Assembly: GCF_000745425.1 (NCBI RefSeq)
Contig: NZ_JQJH01000010.1
Coordinates: 105,321-169,320 of the forward strand
Direction of reading: 5' to 3'
Length of the DNA stretch: 64,000 bases
Origin: Beijerinckia mobilis
GTDB taxonomy: Bacteria > Pseudomonadota > Alphaproteobacteria > Rhizobiales > Beijerinckiaceae
In this document: positions 18,272 through 27,890 of the stretch, piece after piece
How the letters are laid out: every line of letters starts with the position of its first letter
Position numbering within the stretch: the stretch's first letter is position 1
Translations under genes and position numbers: made by a program
Notes under the pieces: model-generated
Told to the model about the DNA's origin: nothing
What the model saw: the letters and a program-made list of their open reading frames with translations, nothing else
Database searches by the model: none

Positions 18272-18994
18272 GAATGTCGTGCGGATTCTGTCGGCTTGAT
18301 TCTGCGCATGATTCTCTCGTGGCCGGTGCCGCTGCTGTCTGTTGAAAAAATAGCACACAACTCAAAACTTCAGCCACCGCCGACAATATGGCCACGACAG
18401 ATAATTCCGATTTTCATAAGCTTCAGCCTAACGTAGGGTCACCAATAGTCTTCCCGAAGCTTTAACCAAAGAGCAAACACTTCGACCGATTCTTGGTTTT
18501 CGTTGAAAGAGACTGGAATCATTTCGGAGCCGCTGCTGAAATATTCGGGGTGGCCTTGCGATGGAGGAAAGCTGCAGCCTCATGGCAATGCCTGGATTTT
18601 TCGAATTGCATTCAAAAAGTCTTGTGCGTTGCGTTGGTTAATCCCTTTTGTCCTCGACAGTCGGGACGAGCCCAGACCGGGGATGCGGTATGAGATGTCT
18701 GGTAAAAACTAACGCTTTAGGTTAAGTCGTTTTTACACTGATTTAATGGGTTCGTTCCACGGCGCCTATGGTAAGCGGAAAGCCGGAACGGCGTTCTGCG
18801 TCCGAGGAGTACGGGGTGCAGAGGAATGGGATCGGGCTTGCGTGATGCCTCACATTGAACGTCGGCGAAAATCATCCACCCTGGATGGTCGAGGCCTGAA
18901 TGATCAGGGTTCCTGCACGCGTGCCAACGCCGATTGTGTCGATGTCGATCATGTCGATGCGAGCTCCATTCACCAGCTCATAAGGAAGGGCTTC
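18272..18994. other. Leader region of tolC
   Basis: No supported gene. It should contain the tolC promoter. The tolC frame stays open upstream to 18746, but codons there encode a Cys/His/Arg-rich, non-conserved stretch ahead of the signal peptide, so I treat it as leader. Confidence 0.5.
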
Positions 18995-20407
18995 TTGAGG
19001 AAGGAATCCTTCGCCCGATCGCGCCATGCGGCCGGCCTGTGCATGGCCCTGCTGCCGTTTTTCGCCGCTTTTGCGCCCGATGCCAGGGCGGAAAGCATGT
19101 CCAGTGCGTTGGCGCGTGCCTATATGACTAACCCTGATCTCAATCAGGAACGTGCCTCCGTTCGCGCTACAGACGAATCCTTGCCGCAGGCGACTTCCGG
19201 CTGGCGGCCCAATGTGTCGGCTGTCGGCAGCTATGGTTACAGCCACCTTTATACCAATCTGCCGACGCAAGGCACGGTCTTCTCCGGTACCTATAACAAC
19301 GATATCGGTTCGGTGGGTTTGAATTTCTCCCAGAATGTTTTCAACGGTAATCGAACGCTCAACACCGTTCGCCAGTCCGAATCAAACATTCTCGGCGCGC
19401 GCGAGGGCATGCGCAATACCGAGCAGAATATTCTGCAATATGGCGCGACAGCCTATATGAATGTTCTGCGCGATACCGCTATTCTCAATCTGCGCCGGAA
19501 CAACATCATCGTTCTTGAAGAACAATTGCGGCAGACCCGCGATCGCTTCAATGTCGGTGAAGTCACTAAAACCGACGTCGCGCAGTCGGAATCGAGCCTC
19601 GCTTCCGCGCGTTCGGATTATTTCGCCGCCCAGGCGAATCTGCAGACCAACATTGCCAATTATCGCCAGATCATCGGCGTTGAACCGAAACGGCTGGAAC
19701 CTGCTGCGACCATCGAGAAATTGCTGCCTGGCAATCTCGATCGGGCTGTGGATATTGCGATGCTCGAGCATCCGGCCATTCAGGCCGCGCTCCATTCCGT
19801 TGATGCAGCGCAATCGCAGGTCAAAATCGCCGAAAGTGCGCTTTATCCGAAGGTGGATGTCGTCGGCCAGGTCCAGCGCCAGTTCAACGCGAATGGTATT
19901 CCCGGTTATCCGACCTTCAACGTCTCGCTCGTTGGACAGGTTTCCGTTCCGCTCTATGAGAACGGCGGTGCTAGCTATTCGCAGATTCGTCAGGCGAAGG
20001 AAAAGCTCGGTCAGGCGGAATTGCAAGCCGATCTGCAGCGCACTGCCGTGCGTGCTTCCGTGGTTTCCAGCTGGAGTCAGCTCGAAACCGCGCGGGCGGT
20101 TATTCAATCCTCTCTCGCAGCGGTGAAAGCCGCCGAGATTGCCCTCAATGGCGTCCGTGAAGAAGCCCGCGTCGGCCAACGCACGACACTCGACGTGCTC
20201 AATGCCCAGCAATATCTCTTGAATACCCGCGTCAGCCTCGTCACGGCGCAGAGAGATCGGGTCGTTGCGTCCTATGTCGTCATGGCATCGATCGGCAAGC
20301 TCACAGCGTCGAACCTTCATCTTTCCGTGGTCCAATACGATCCGACCGTTCATTTCGAGCAGGTCAAGGATAAGTGGATTGGTATTCGTACCCCTGACGG
20401 GCGCTGA
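18995..20407 (+). CDS. tolC: TolC-family outer-membrane channel
   Basis: An outer-membrane efflux/type I secretion channel. From the proposed TTG start at 18995 (AAGGAAGG seven to ten bases upstream) it is 470 residues and begins with a good signal peptide (LRKESFARSRHAAGLCMALL, cleavage after ARA). In-frame ATG codons at 18746 and 18845 would add 50-83 residues in front of the signal peptide, which is unlikely. The mature protein has the duplicated TolC architecture: SMSSALARAYMTNPDLN near the start, SVGLNFSQNVFNG in the first half, and SLVGQVSVPLYENGGASYSQ in the second, with RVGQRTTLDVLNAQQ typical of TolC helices. It may serve the Ybh-type exporter and others. The order PIMT-tolC-popZ-valS is conserved in the order. 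Confidence 0.93.
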   Translation: MRKESFARSRHAAGLCMALLPFFAAFAPDARAESMSSALARAYMTNPDLNQERASVRATDESLPQATSGWRPNVSAVGSYGYSHLYTNLPTQGTVFSGTYNNDIGSVGLNFSQNVFNGNRTLNTVRQSESNILGAREGMRNTEQNILQYGATAYMNVLRDTAILNLRRNNIIVLEEQLRQTRDRFNVGEVTKTDVAQSESSLASARSDYFAAQANLQTNIANYRQIIGVEPKRLEPAATIEKLLPGNLDRAVDIAMLEHPAIQAALHSVDAAQSQVKIAESALYPKVDVVGQVQRQFNANGIPGYPTFNVSLVGQVSVPLYENGGASYSQIRQAKEKLGQAELQADLQRTAVRASVVSSWSQLETARAVIQSSLAAVKAAEIALNGVREEARVGQRTTLDVLNAQQYLLNTRVSLVTAQRDRVVASYVVMASIGKLTASNLHLSVVQYDPTVHFEQVKDKWIGIRTPDGR

Positions 20408-20498
20408 TTCCTTTGCCTCGCCTCCTCAATGGGAGGGGCAGGGCCTGTAGCCGAATGATTCCGGTCCTGCCTACGGAGCAGGCCAATCTAAAATTTGC

Positions 20499-20607
20499 TA
20501 GAGCGTTCCGGATATTTTCGGAAACGCTCGGCTAGAAGGAACCAGAGCGTTTTCAAAGCTACGGAATCGCGAAGCGATTCAGCTTCATCGGACAATGCTC
20601 CCGAGCA
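20499..20607 (+). repeat. Full-length composite palindromic repeat (copy 2)
   Basis: The short hairpin (TAGAGCGTTCC ... GGAAACGCTC, 20499-20529) is followed by a long, more degenerate module (AGAGCGTTTTC ... GGAATCGCGAAGCGATTC ... AATGCTC, 20543-20607). Same order and orientation as the copy at 48404-48509. It lies 90 bp after tolC. Confidence 0.75.
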
Positions 20608-21056
20608 TTGAACCTGAAAGTGGACGTCTTTTTCTACTCGAAGGCGAAGCGTTTACGAAAAGTTGGAGTATCGCTCACATGTCCGATCGATCGAGCGATT
20701 CTCTTCAAACGCGGGGCGAAGTCTTCGGCCGCCCACTGCGCTGAGGCATCAGGACCGAAAAGATTCCACTTTCGGAATCAGGCAAATGCATTTCCGAAGA
20801 ATGAGTATCGGGCAGAATTCGAAGGAATTGTCCGAGGCTCTGGTGATGATGCCTCGGTTTTCGTGACAGGAGGAAATGCTCAAAATCCACATGTCCACGC
20901 AATGGTAATTACACCAAGCGTTTTGGCATATTTATCGTATTGCCATACTCAGTTTATCGGTGCTTCGCGCCAGAATTCACCAAGGGCAAGCGTTAACCTT
21001 AAGTAAAAATGCTTCCCACTTTCGTTTCCAACGCTTGCCTTGATGGTTCAGCCGAG
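20608..21056. other. Spacer upstream of popZ
   Basis: A 132-codon frame is open on the plus strand, but it begins in repeat-derived sequence, lacks a ribosome site and matches nothing I know, so no gene is called. The last 100 bp are AT-richer. Confidence 0.45.
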
Positions 21057-21076
21057 TTTACTTTACAAAAAGTAAA
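21057..21076. promoter_or_regulatory. Palindrome upstream of popZ
   Basis: A perfect inverted repeat, arms TTTACTTT and AAAGTAAA with a 4-bp centre, 88 bp before the popZ ATG. A related palindrome (TTTACT-A-AGTAAA) lies upstream of the cupin-like gene at 52725. It could be an operator; the binding protein is unknown. Confidence 0.45.
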
Positions 21077-21164
21077 TGCTGGCACAGGCAGCAGGGATGC
21101 GTAAGCAATCGACCTCGTGCCTGTCCTAATTGAAGCGTAACCCTGTTGGAAAGCGTAAGAGGCC

Positions 21165-21596
21165 ATGAGCGCAGTCAACCCTGTTGCAAAAGACAGCCAC
21201 GAGGCTGAATCCAAGGCGAATGAACCTTCGATGGAGGACATTTTGGCTTCAATCCGCAGGATTATCGCCGATGATCAAGGCACATCGGGACAGGCTGTCC
21301 GTGGGCCGGCTTATTTGCATGCAGAGGCAGAGACTCAGTCGGCCGCAGCCGGAGAGCTCGTTCCGCATGAGGGACTTCGCGAGGGATCATTGATTTCTGC
21401 TGAAACCGCGGCGTCGCTGACGGCTTCTTTCAACGCCTTGTTCGGTAGCCGCTTTGTTCAGCAATCGGATGTGATTATCGCCATGACGCAGGATATGCTC
21501 AAACCGATGCTGAAAGCTTGGCTCGATGAAAATCTGCCGGCTCTCGTCGAGCGCCTCGTCCAGGCCGAGATCGAACGCGTCGCACGCGGCGAATAA
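21165..21596 (+). CDS. popZ: Cell-pole organizing protein PopZ (DUF2497)
   Basis: A 143-residue PopZ-family protein. PopZ forms a polar matrix that anchors the chromosome-origin ParB complex and polar signalling proteins. The two diagnostic blocks are present: the N-terminal helix EPSMEDILASIRRIIADDQ (residues ~20-38) and the C-terminal oligomerization region ending in LKPMLKAWLDENLPALVERL followed by VQAEIERVARGE. The middle is short and not notably proline-rich, as in Rhizobiales versions, against the longer acidic linker of Caulobacter. It sits between tolC and valS, its standard location in the order. Confidence 0.92.
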   Translation: MSAVNPVAKDSHEAESKANEPSMEDILASIRRIIADDQGTSGQAVRGPAYLHAEAETQSAAAGELVPHEGLREGSLISAETAASLTASFNALFGSRFVQQSDVIIAMTQDMLKPMLKAWLDENLPALVERLVQAEIERVARGE

Positions 21597-22283
21597 TCTT
21601 GGGTTCTTCTCTCGCAGCTTTGGTGATGGAGAATCAGGATCGTTGATACAGCTCAAGAGATCTGCATTTTGCCTGCGTCGCCTCTGAATGCTGCGATCAT
21701 GACAATAAGGTGGGATGTTCGGACGAGACCGGACCTCTCCTGATAAAGAATCGGAAGCAGGTGTCGCATGCGACCGGTTGGTTCCTGGTGTTCCCGAAGG
21801 GACGCAGTGCGATAAGGAAATAATACTGGTGCCTTTCAATCAGGCTTGCATGCAAAGCCATTGGATTGAAAGAGACAATGCCAGAGGGCGCGATCATCGG
21901 GTGGACCGACCCGGACATGCCGAAGAGGAATGCAAAAAGGGAGCTTTCCGAGTGAAAGCTCCCTTTTTGCATAGTGGCGCCTATTGCATTTGCTACCGCT
22001 TATGCCGCAGCCGTGGTTAAAAGGAGGCGATCCAGTGATGTCGCTTCCATAATGCCGCTTTATGTTTGATGCTTGGAAATGGAATGCTCGGGAACGCGGG
22101 GGCTTCGTGGGTCCGCTGACGCTCCAGACCTGTTGACAAGCCGGCCGTGAACGTGATCCCACACATATGGCCGATGGCTATGAAGAATGCGAAATTTGAG
22201 TCGAATCCCGAAGTGCCGTCGCAGGGCCTGCATCAGGCTTGATGGCTGATCGGGCGCGGGATCGACGGGCGGGTGGTGACAAA
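21597..22283. other. Spacer between popZ and valS
   Basis: No gene seen apart from the terminator at 21931-21971. The last 300 bp must contain the valS promoter; no tRNA-like T-box leader is evident. Confidence 0.5.
21931..21971 (+). terminator. Rho-independent terminator downstream of popZ
   Basis: A long stem (TGCAAAAAGGGAGCTTTC / GAAAGCTCCCTTTTTGCA) with a 5-nt loop; the T5 run in the 3' arm gives the U-tract. The A-run in the 5' arm makes it potentially bidirectional. Confidence 0.8.
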
Positions 22284-25022
22284 ATGGAAAAGACTTTCGA
22301 TCCACAATCGGTCGAAGGCAAGATCGCGGCACGTTGGGAAGAGGCGGGCGTGTTTCGCGCGGGCCGGACGGACAGGGCGAATGCTCCAGCTTTCTGTATC
22401 GTGATTCCGCCGCCGAATGTCACTGGCACGCTGCATATGGGCCATGCGCTCAACAATACATTGCAGGATATTCTCTGCCGTTACGAGCGCCTGCGCGGCA
22501 GGGACGTGCTTTGGCAGCCGGGCATGGACCATGCCGGTATCGCGACACAAATGGTCGTCGAACGCCGTCTCGCCGAGCATAAGGAGCCGGACCGCCGCAC
22601 GCTCGGCCGCGAGAAATTTCTCGAAAAGGTCTGGGCCTGGAAAGAGGAATCAGGCGGCGCCATTCTCGCGCAGCTGAAACGGCTGGGCGCCTCCTGCGAC
22701 TGGTCGCGCGAGCGCTTCACCATGGATGAAGGGCTGTCGCGGGCGGTCGTCAAGGTTTTCGTCCAGCTCTATAAGGAAGGGCTCATCTACAAGGACAAGC
22801 GCCTCGTCAATTGGCATCCAGGCCTGCAGACGGCGATTTCCGATCTCGAAGTCGCACAGGTCGAGACGAAAAGCTTCCTTTGGTATTTCAAATATCCGGT
22901 GGTCGATGAAATGGGTGCCGATACGGGCACTTTCATTATTGTGGCGACCACCCGGCCGGAAACCATGCTGGGCGACGCCGCCGTGGCCGTGCATCCGGAC
23001 GATGAACGCTACAAAGACTTGCAGGGATGCAATGTCCGCCTGCCGCTCGTCGGGCGCATCATTCCGATCATCGCCGACGCCTATTCCGATCCGGAAAAAG
23101 GAACTGGTGCCGTCAAGATCACACCGGCGCATGATTTCAACGATTTCGAGGTTGGGCGGCGGCATAATCTGCCGCAGATCAATATTTTCGACGCCGAAGC
23201 CAAATTATCCTTGCAGGAGAATGAGGATTTCCTTCTTGGCCTCGATGATTCCATCGAAGCGGGCATTGTGCTCGATGATTTCGAGGGATTAAGCCGGGAG
23301 GAGGCGAGGACCCGCATCGTCGCCATGATGGAGGAACGCGGTCTCGTTGAGAAGATCGAACCGCATGTGCATATGGTCCCGCACGATGAGAAGAGCAAAA
23401 GCGTCATCATCGAGCCGTTTCTGACTGATCAATGGTATGTCGACGCCAAGACCCTGGCGCGTCCGGCGCTTGCCGCCGTGCGCGATGGCCGGACGCGTTT
23501 CGTTCCCAAGAATTGGGAAAAGACCTATTTCGATTGGCTCGAAAACATCCAGCCCTGGTGCATTTCCCGCCAGCTCTGGTGGGGACACCAGATTCCGGCC
23601 TGGTATGGGCCGGACGGCCATGTTTTCGTCGAAGCCTCGGAAACCGACGCGGAAATCGCCGCGCTCGCGCATTATGGCGCGCCGACGAGCTTGATCCGCG
23701 ACGAGGATGTGCTCGATACTTGGTTTTCCTCGGCTCTGTGGCCGTTTTCGACGCTAGGCTGGCCGGAGGAAACGCCAGAACTCAAGCGCTATTATCCGAC
23801 CAATGTGCTCGTGACGGGATTCGACATCATCTTCTTCTGGGTTGCCCGAATGATGATGATGGGCCTGCATTTCCTTGGCGAAGTGCCGTTCCGCGACGTC
23901 TATATCCATGCCCTGGTTCGCGACGAAAAAGGCGCGAAAATGTCGAAGACCAAGGGCAATGTGATCGATCCCTTGAATCTCGTTGAGCAATATGGCGCCG
24001 ACGCTCTGCGCTTTACACTTGCCTCGATGGCCGCGCCCGGGCGCGATATCAAGCTGTCGACGCAACGCGTCGAGGGTTACCGCAATTTCATGACCAAGCT
24101 GTGGAACGCAGCGCGTTTCGCCGAGGTCAATCGTTGCGGCCTGAAACCGGATTTCGATCCGCATAAAGTGGTGGTCACGCTTAATCAATGGATCGTTGCC
24201 GAGACCGCCCAGGCGATCGAGGCGATCGGGACGGCGATTGAAATCTACCGGTTCGACGATGCGGCGAATGCGGCCTATCGTTTCGTCTGGAACGTGTTCT
24301 GCGACTGGTATCTCGAACTGGCCAAGCCTCTTCTGCAAACGCGGGAGGCCGGGGAAAGCGCGGAGAATTTCGTTCCGGACGCAGCGGCCAGCGAGGAGAC
24401 ACGGGCAACTGTCGCCTATGTCCTCGATGTCATCGTGCGGCTTCTGCATCCCTTCATGCCTTTCGTCACCGAGGAACTCTTCGCGCAATCGCATCCCGGA
24501 GAGCTTCTGGCGGCTGCGGACTGGCCGCGCCTTCTCGGCTGTGCCAATCCGCAGGCGCAGGCGGAAATCGGCTTTCTCGTGGCATTGGTCTCGGAACTGC
24601 GTTCCGTGCGCTCGGAGATGAACGTGCCGGCGAGCGCGCAAATTCCGCTCGTCGTGGTCGGCGCCTCGCAGGAACACATCGCGCAGATTCTGCATTCGGA
24701 AGAAACGCTGAAACGGCTCGCGCGGGTGAGCGAACTCGCTTTCACCACGGAAGCGCCGCCGCAATCGGTGCAGATCATCGTGCAGCAGACGACATTCGCT
24801 CTGCCACTTGCCGGCGTCATTGATTTCGATGTCGAAAAGCGCCGTCTCGCCAAGGAGATCAGCAAGCTCGAAAGCGAGGCGCAAAAGATCGCGGCGAAAC
24901 TCGACAATGCCGATTTCCTGGCCCGCGCCCCGGAAGAGGTGGTCGAGGAGAATCGTGAGCGCCGCGAGGAAATGCTCGCCAAAAAGGAAAAGCTCGAAGC
25001 GGCACTTCGACGCTTCGGATGA
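22284..25022 (+). CDS. valS: Valyl-tRNA synthetase
   Basis: A class I aminoacyl-tRNA synthetase that charges tRNA-Val. From the ATG at 22284 it is 912 residues. The ATP-binding HIGH motif reads HMGH at ~51-54 within PNVTGTLHMGHAL, and KMSKS reads KMSKT at ~552-556. The CP1 editing domain (VATTRPETMLGDAAVAVHPDDE) and the anticodon-binding domain are intact. The C-terminus is the tRNA-binding coiled coil, rich in Lys/Glu (KRRLAKEISKLESEAQKIA). A longer start at 22239 would add 15 non-conserved residues. A 16-bp perfect hairpin starts 6 bp after the stop. Confidence 0.98.
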   Translation: MEKTFDPQSVEGKIAARWEEAGVFRAGRTDRANAPAFCIVIPPPNVTGTLHMGHALNNTLQDILCRYERLRGRDVLWQPGMDHAGIATQMVVERRLAEHKEPDRRTLGREKFLEKVWAWKEESGGAILAQLKRLGASCDWSRERFTMDEGLSRAVVKVFVQLYKEGLIYKDKRLVNWHPGLQTAISDLEVAQVETKSFLWYFKYPVVDEMGADTGTFIIVATTRPETMLGDAAVAVHPDDERYKDLQGCNVRLPLVGRIIPIIADAYSDPEKGTGAVKITPAHDFNDFEVGRRHNLPQINIFDAEAKLSLQENEDFLLGLDDSIEAGIVLDDFEGLSREEARTRIVAMMEERGLVEKIEPHVHMVPHDEKSKSVIIEPFLTDQWYVDAKTLARPALAAVRDGRTRFVPKNWEKTYFDWLENIQPWCISRQLWWGHQIPAWYGPDGHVFVEASETDAEIAALAHYGAPTSLIRDEDVLDTWFSSALWPFSTLGWPEETPELKRYYPTNVLVTGFDIIFFWVARMMMMGLHFLGEVPFRDVYIHALVRDEKGAKMSKTKGNVIDPLNLVEQYGADALRFTLASMAAPGRDIKLSTQRVEGYRNFMTKLWNAARFAEVNRCGLKPDFDPHKVVVTLNQWIVAETAQAIEAIGTAIEIYRFDDAANAAYRFVWNVFCDWYLELAKPLLQTREAGESAENFVPDAAASEETRATVAYVLDVIVRLLHPFMPFVTEELFAQSHPGELLAAADWPRLLGCANPQAQAEIGFLVALVSELRSVRSEMNVPASAQIPLVVVGASQEHIAQILHSEETLKRLARVSELAFTTEAPPQSVQIIVQQTTFALPLAGVIDFDVEKRRLAKEISKLESEAQKIAAKLDNADFLARAPEEVVEENRERREEMLAKKEKLEAALRRFG

Positions 25023-25028
25023 TTTGGC

Positions 25029-25066
25029 AGCGACGGCGAATGCATGGCATTGCATTCGCCGTCGCT
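25029..25066 (+). terminator. Perfect 16-bp hairpin immediately after valS
   Basis: Arms AGCGACGGCGAATGCA and TGCATTCGCCGTCGCT enclose a 6-nt loop, starting 6 bp after the valS stop. It is very stable but is followed by CAAAAC, not a U-tract, so it may act with Rho or as a 3' stabilizer. Confidence 0.65.
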
Positions 25067-25198
25067 CAAAACATCGTGCCGAGAGCGCGGATCAGATTAT
25101 GGCCATCTTCCATTCGGGCAGAACTGAAACGCGGGGTTTCAGGACGATAGCGTCGCCGGGTGATACCAGAATTTGGGCATGAGGAGCTCCCATGGCCA

Positions 25199-25228
25199 TA
25201 AAACAAAAGGCCGGGTGTTAACCCGACC
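25199..25228 (-). terminator. Rho-independent terminator of the cold-shock gene
   Basis: On the minus strand an 8-bp stem (GGTCGGGT / ACCCGGCC) is followed by TTTTGTTTT. It lies 75 bp after the cold-shock gene stop. Confidence 0.8.
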
Positions 25229-25302
25229 TCTCACAATCACCTGACTCTTCTGCTGCCAGTCCATCCGTGGTCAGCGGGAGCGAATGACGAATTCAAGCCG
25301 CT

Positions 25303-25512
25303 TCAGGCTGCCTGAAGGTTGTCTGCGGAGCTCTTGCCCGACTTGCGATCCTGAACGATGTCGTAGCGGATTTTCTGTCCATCCGAGAGAGACCGGAGGC
25401 CAGCGCGTTCGACAGCGGAGATATGGACGAAGACGTCGGTGCCGCCGTTGTCAGGCTGAATGAAGCCGAAGCCCTTTGTAGCGTTGAACCATTTTACAAT
25501 ACCAGTGTTCAT
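25303..25512 (-). CDS. CspA-family cold-shock protein
   Basis: A 69-residue single cold-shock domain protein, an RNA/DNA chaperone. RNP1 (KGFGFIQPD) and RNP2 (DVFVHISAV) are intact, with [12 protein letters not shown] at the start. The ATG at 25512 is chosen because AAGGAAA lies 7 nt upstream; the open frame's earlier codon would add seven residues. The long spacer upstream may contain a structured leader as in other csp genes, but I cannot show it. A terminator follows at 25199-25228. Confidence 0.96.
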   Translation of the reverse strand: MNTGIVKWFNATKGFGFIQPDNGGTDVFVHISAVERAGLRSLSDGQKIRYDIVQDRKSGKSSADNLQAA

Positions 25513-25825
25513 AACGATTTCCTTTCCAAGCAATCGTTGTGGTTCCCACGATACCTTGCGGGATTAGATCGATTATTTGAGAGGAAATCTGACGGGAGCG
25601 AGACGCTCTGGACCGATGTCACAGGCAATGTTCGATAATTACTGATATAGGCGCAATTTTCGATTCCACAACGGGTGAAACGCATTTTTTCGTCCAAGCC
25701 ATTTAAAGCGACTTCCCAATAGGCTGTTTGCAAAGGGGAATATTTTTGCCTGCGGGACGATTTATCGTCGAAATTTCTCTCTTCGCGTTGCAATTTACGA
25801 TCGTCGAACCATGGAGGAAGACGCG
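25513..25825. other. Divergent promoter region of the cold-shock and dehydrogenase genes
   Basis: An AT-rich 313-bp gap with no gene. It carries the 5' leader of the cold-shock gene and the promoter of the dehydrogenase gene. No clear repeat is seen. Confidence 0.5.
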
Positions 25826-26716
25826 ATGAATGTTGGATTTGTTGGTCTTGGTGCGATGGGCCATGCTATGGCGCAGCGCCTTCTCGATGCAAAACACACC
25901 CTCACCGTTTACAACCGCACCACGTCCAAGGTGGCTGATCTCATAAGCGGTGGGGCGCATCTCGCGCCTACACCGGCCGATGCGGCGCGGGGCGCGGATG
26001 TCGTGTTTAGTATGCTGCTTGATGATCATACAGTCGAGGAGATGACCTTTGGAGAAGGAGGCATTGCTGCCGGATTAGACGGGGATACCATCCATGTTTG
26101 TTCAAGCACGATCTCGCTCAAACAGGCGGAGCGGCTCAAGAATGAGCATGCCGAACGCCGTCAGAATTTTGTGACGGCGACGGTTCTGGGGCGTCCGCCG
26201 GCGGCGATCGCAGGTGATCTTTACGTTTTGCTCGGCGGCGCGGAATCTCTTCGTAAAACGGTGACACCGCTGCTTCAAACATTCGGCCAGCGTATTTTCG
26301 TCGTCGGCGAGGATCCGGTTCACGCCAATCTGGTCAAGCTGTCCCTGAATTTCATGATCATGTCGACGATCGAACAGATGTCGGAGGTTTTCGCCATCAA
26401 TGAAAAGGCGGGAGTAGCGCCAGAAACGATTTTCGAAATCATGATCAATAGTTTCTACACGGCGCCGGTTCACAAGAATTACGGCAAGATCATGGTGGAG
26501 AAAAACTACAAGCCGACCGGGGCGCCGATGGCCATCGGCCTCAAGGATACCGAATTGTTTCTGCAGGCCGGGCATGATCTCAATGTCCCGCTCCCCTATG
26601 CCTCGGTGGTGCGGGATCGTTTCCTGTCAGCGCTCGCCGTTTTGGACAAGGATCTCGACTTTGCGGCGATCCTGGAACGCGTCCGCGAGGATGCGGGGCT
26701 TCCACGCGAAGTTTAG
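25826..26716 (+). CDS. 3-hydroxyisobutyrate dehydrogenase-family oxidoreductase
   Basis: A 296-residue NAD(P)-dependent beta-hydroxyacid dehydrogenase. The N-terminal Rossmann fold opens with MNVGFVGLGAMGHAMAQRLL (dinucleotide loop GLGAMG). The substrate-binding serine region appears as HVCSSTISLKQAERL, the GGxxG-type strand as LYVLLGGAESLRKT, and the catalytic lysine is in NLVKLSLNFMI. Substrate could be 3-hydroxyisobutyrate, glyoxylate/succinate semialdehyde or tartronate semialdehyde; sequence alone does not decide. The ATG at 25826 follows GGAGGAAG, so it is preferred over 25811. The stop TAG is the first three bases of a palindromic repeat. Confidence 0.92.
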   Translation: MNVGFVGLGAMGHAMAQRLLDAKHTLTVYNRTTSKVADLISGGAHLAPTPADAARGADVVFSMLLDDHTVEEMTFGEGGIAAGLDGDTIHVCSSTISLKQAERLKNEHAERRQNFVTATVLGRPPAAIAGDLYVLLGGAESLRKTVTPLLQTFGQRIFVVGEDPVHANLVKLSLNFMIMSTIEQMSEVFAINEKAGVAPETIFEIMINSFYTAPVHKNYGKIMVEKNYKPTGAPMAIGLKDTELFLQAGHDLNVPLPYASVVRDRFLSALAVLDKDLDFAAILERVREDAGLPREV

Positions 26717-26746
26717 AGCATTTTCAACGATGTTGGAAATGCTCTA
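26714..26746 (+). repeat. Short palindromic repeat starting at a stop codon
   Basis: TAGAGCATTTTC ... GGAAATGCTCTA, a 12-bp imperfect stem. The first three bases are the stop codon of the dehydrogenase gene. It probably also serves as the 3' hairpin of that gene and lies between convergent genes. Confidence 0.8.
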
Positions 26747-26759
26747 CGGCGCATCAATG

Positions 26760-27416
26760 TTAAAGGTGCGTTTCCTTGATCCGGGAGGCGATACTTTGGG
26801 CGATGTGAGGCCACAGGCTCTCATCATTCGCACCGTCACTTCTCAAGTTGAAAGTCGTAACGGTTTCATCATTTCTGATATCGATGATCTGCATATCGAA
26901 GAACGTGAGCAGGTTACTTAGTTTTGTAACCTGGCCAACCAGAATATAGTGTGCATGGGCATCCTTGCCGATGTCCAGCATACATGAACGACATTGAGTC
27001 GGATATTGATAACGGGCTGTCTGTGAGTTGAATGATGCTGACAGTCCGAGGGGCTCGAAAATGGCAAATTTGGATTTATCGTTCAAGCTCTCGCGAATTT
27101 CGCCGGGTAATGCAGCCACCCATTTGCGCAGCGCCTGAAGCCCATCCGGCCGATTGTCCAGAGAATAGTTGACTACGTCGAATGGCAGGATCATGAGCGA
27201 AGGTTTTGCTATGGTTGGTGCATTTGGGTTGCTTTGCCCATTGTCTGCACGCGTGGCGCCGTGGAAGCCGTCGAACCAAGCGAAGAGCCCGATGACGGCA
27301 ACGAGCCACGCACCATGTCTGTGTAACCTCCGGACCCGCGTTTGGTGAGGCCGCTTGCGATAAATCGTCCGTTCTCTGGCGATGTCGCCCCACCTTATCG
27401 ATTTGCTTCCGTGCAT
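26760..27416 (-). CDS. DUF2380/DUF3280-family exported protein
   Basis: A 218-residue protein of a poorly characterised alphaproteobacterial family. An N-terminal basic stretch and one membrane segment (HGAWLVAVIGLFAWFDGFHG, residues ~35-55) act as a signal or anchor. The domain follows: LMILPFDVVNYSLDN, a Cys-X2-Cys pair in QCRSCMLDIGKDAHAHYILV, and GQVTKLSNLLTFFDMQIIDI, the family's most conserved strand pattern. The start at 27416 has GGGAG upstream; the open frame extends to 27635 but without a better site. Family members are frequent in methylotrophs, though no methanol-oxidation gene is present here. Confidence 0.72.
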   Translation of the reverse strand: MHGSKSIRWGDIARERTIYRKRPHQTRVRRLHRHGAWLVAVIGLFAWFDGFHGATRADNGQSNPNAPTIAKPSLMILPFDVVNYSLDNRPDGLQALRKWVAALPGEIRESLNDKSKFAIFEPLGLSASFNSQTARYQYPTQCRSCMLDIGKDAHAHYILVGQVTKLSNLLTFFDMQIIDIRNDETVTTFNLRSDGANDESLWPHIAQSIASRIKETHL

Positions 27417-27890
27417 CGTTTGTCTCCCTGCCGCCAACGCTGGATCCGCTCCCGGATGACGTTTTCGTCGCTTGCTTTCCATTGTTCGGCGCGGAGAGTT
27501 TACACCGGTCCGCCGATATTCCGGAGCGCAGAGTTGCTTTTTCCTTGTTGCGGTATTGTTCGCAGCACGCCGTCGAGAAGCGAAGTTGAATGTCTGACGA
27601 GACTGATTGAACGGCCTGCAGGCGCTGCGAGCCAAACCGCCGGGTGAACCTGGAATACATGCGCGATGCTCGGCGGGACCGGTGACGCCTGATCTTTTCT
27701 GTCATTCTTGCAAAATGGTGGAAACCGTGAAAGCGTCCCTTTCCGGGCGGCGCGCAAATTGCCGAAATCCTTTTCTGCACCCCCAACTATATGACGTCGA
27801 CTATCTTGCCGCCTGCATGTATAGCATCGCGCGGCTTTCGCGCGTTCGAAGGCTTCGGAACAGGCGCAGTGCAACAAGGCATGCGGGACC
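27417..27890. other. Divergent promoter region of the DUF2380 and SorC genes
   Basis: No supported gene. Overlapping frames on both strands are unlike any family. A small CGCGCG hairpin lies near 27815-27845. Confidence 0.45.

Noticed and set aside
18746..18994. Longer N-terminus of TolC
   Set aside because: It would place 80 Cys/Arg-rich residues before a normal signal peptide; the TTG at 18995 has a good ribosome site.
20608..21006. 132-codon plus-strand frame before popZ
   Set aside because: It starts in repeat-derived sequence, lacks a ribosome site and matches no family.
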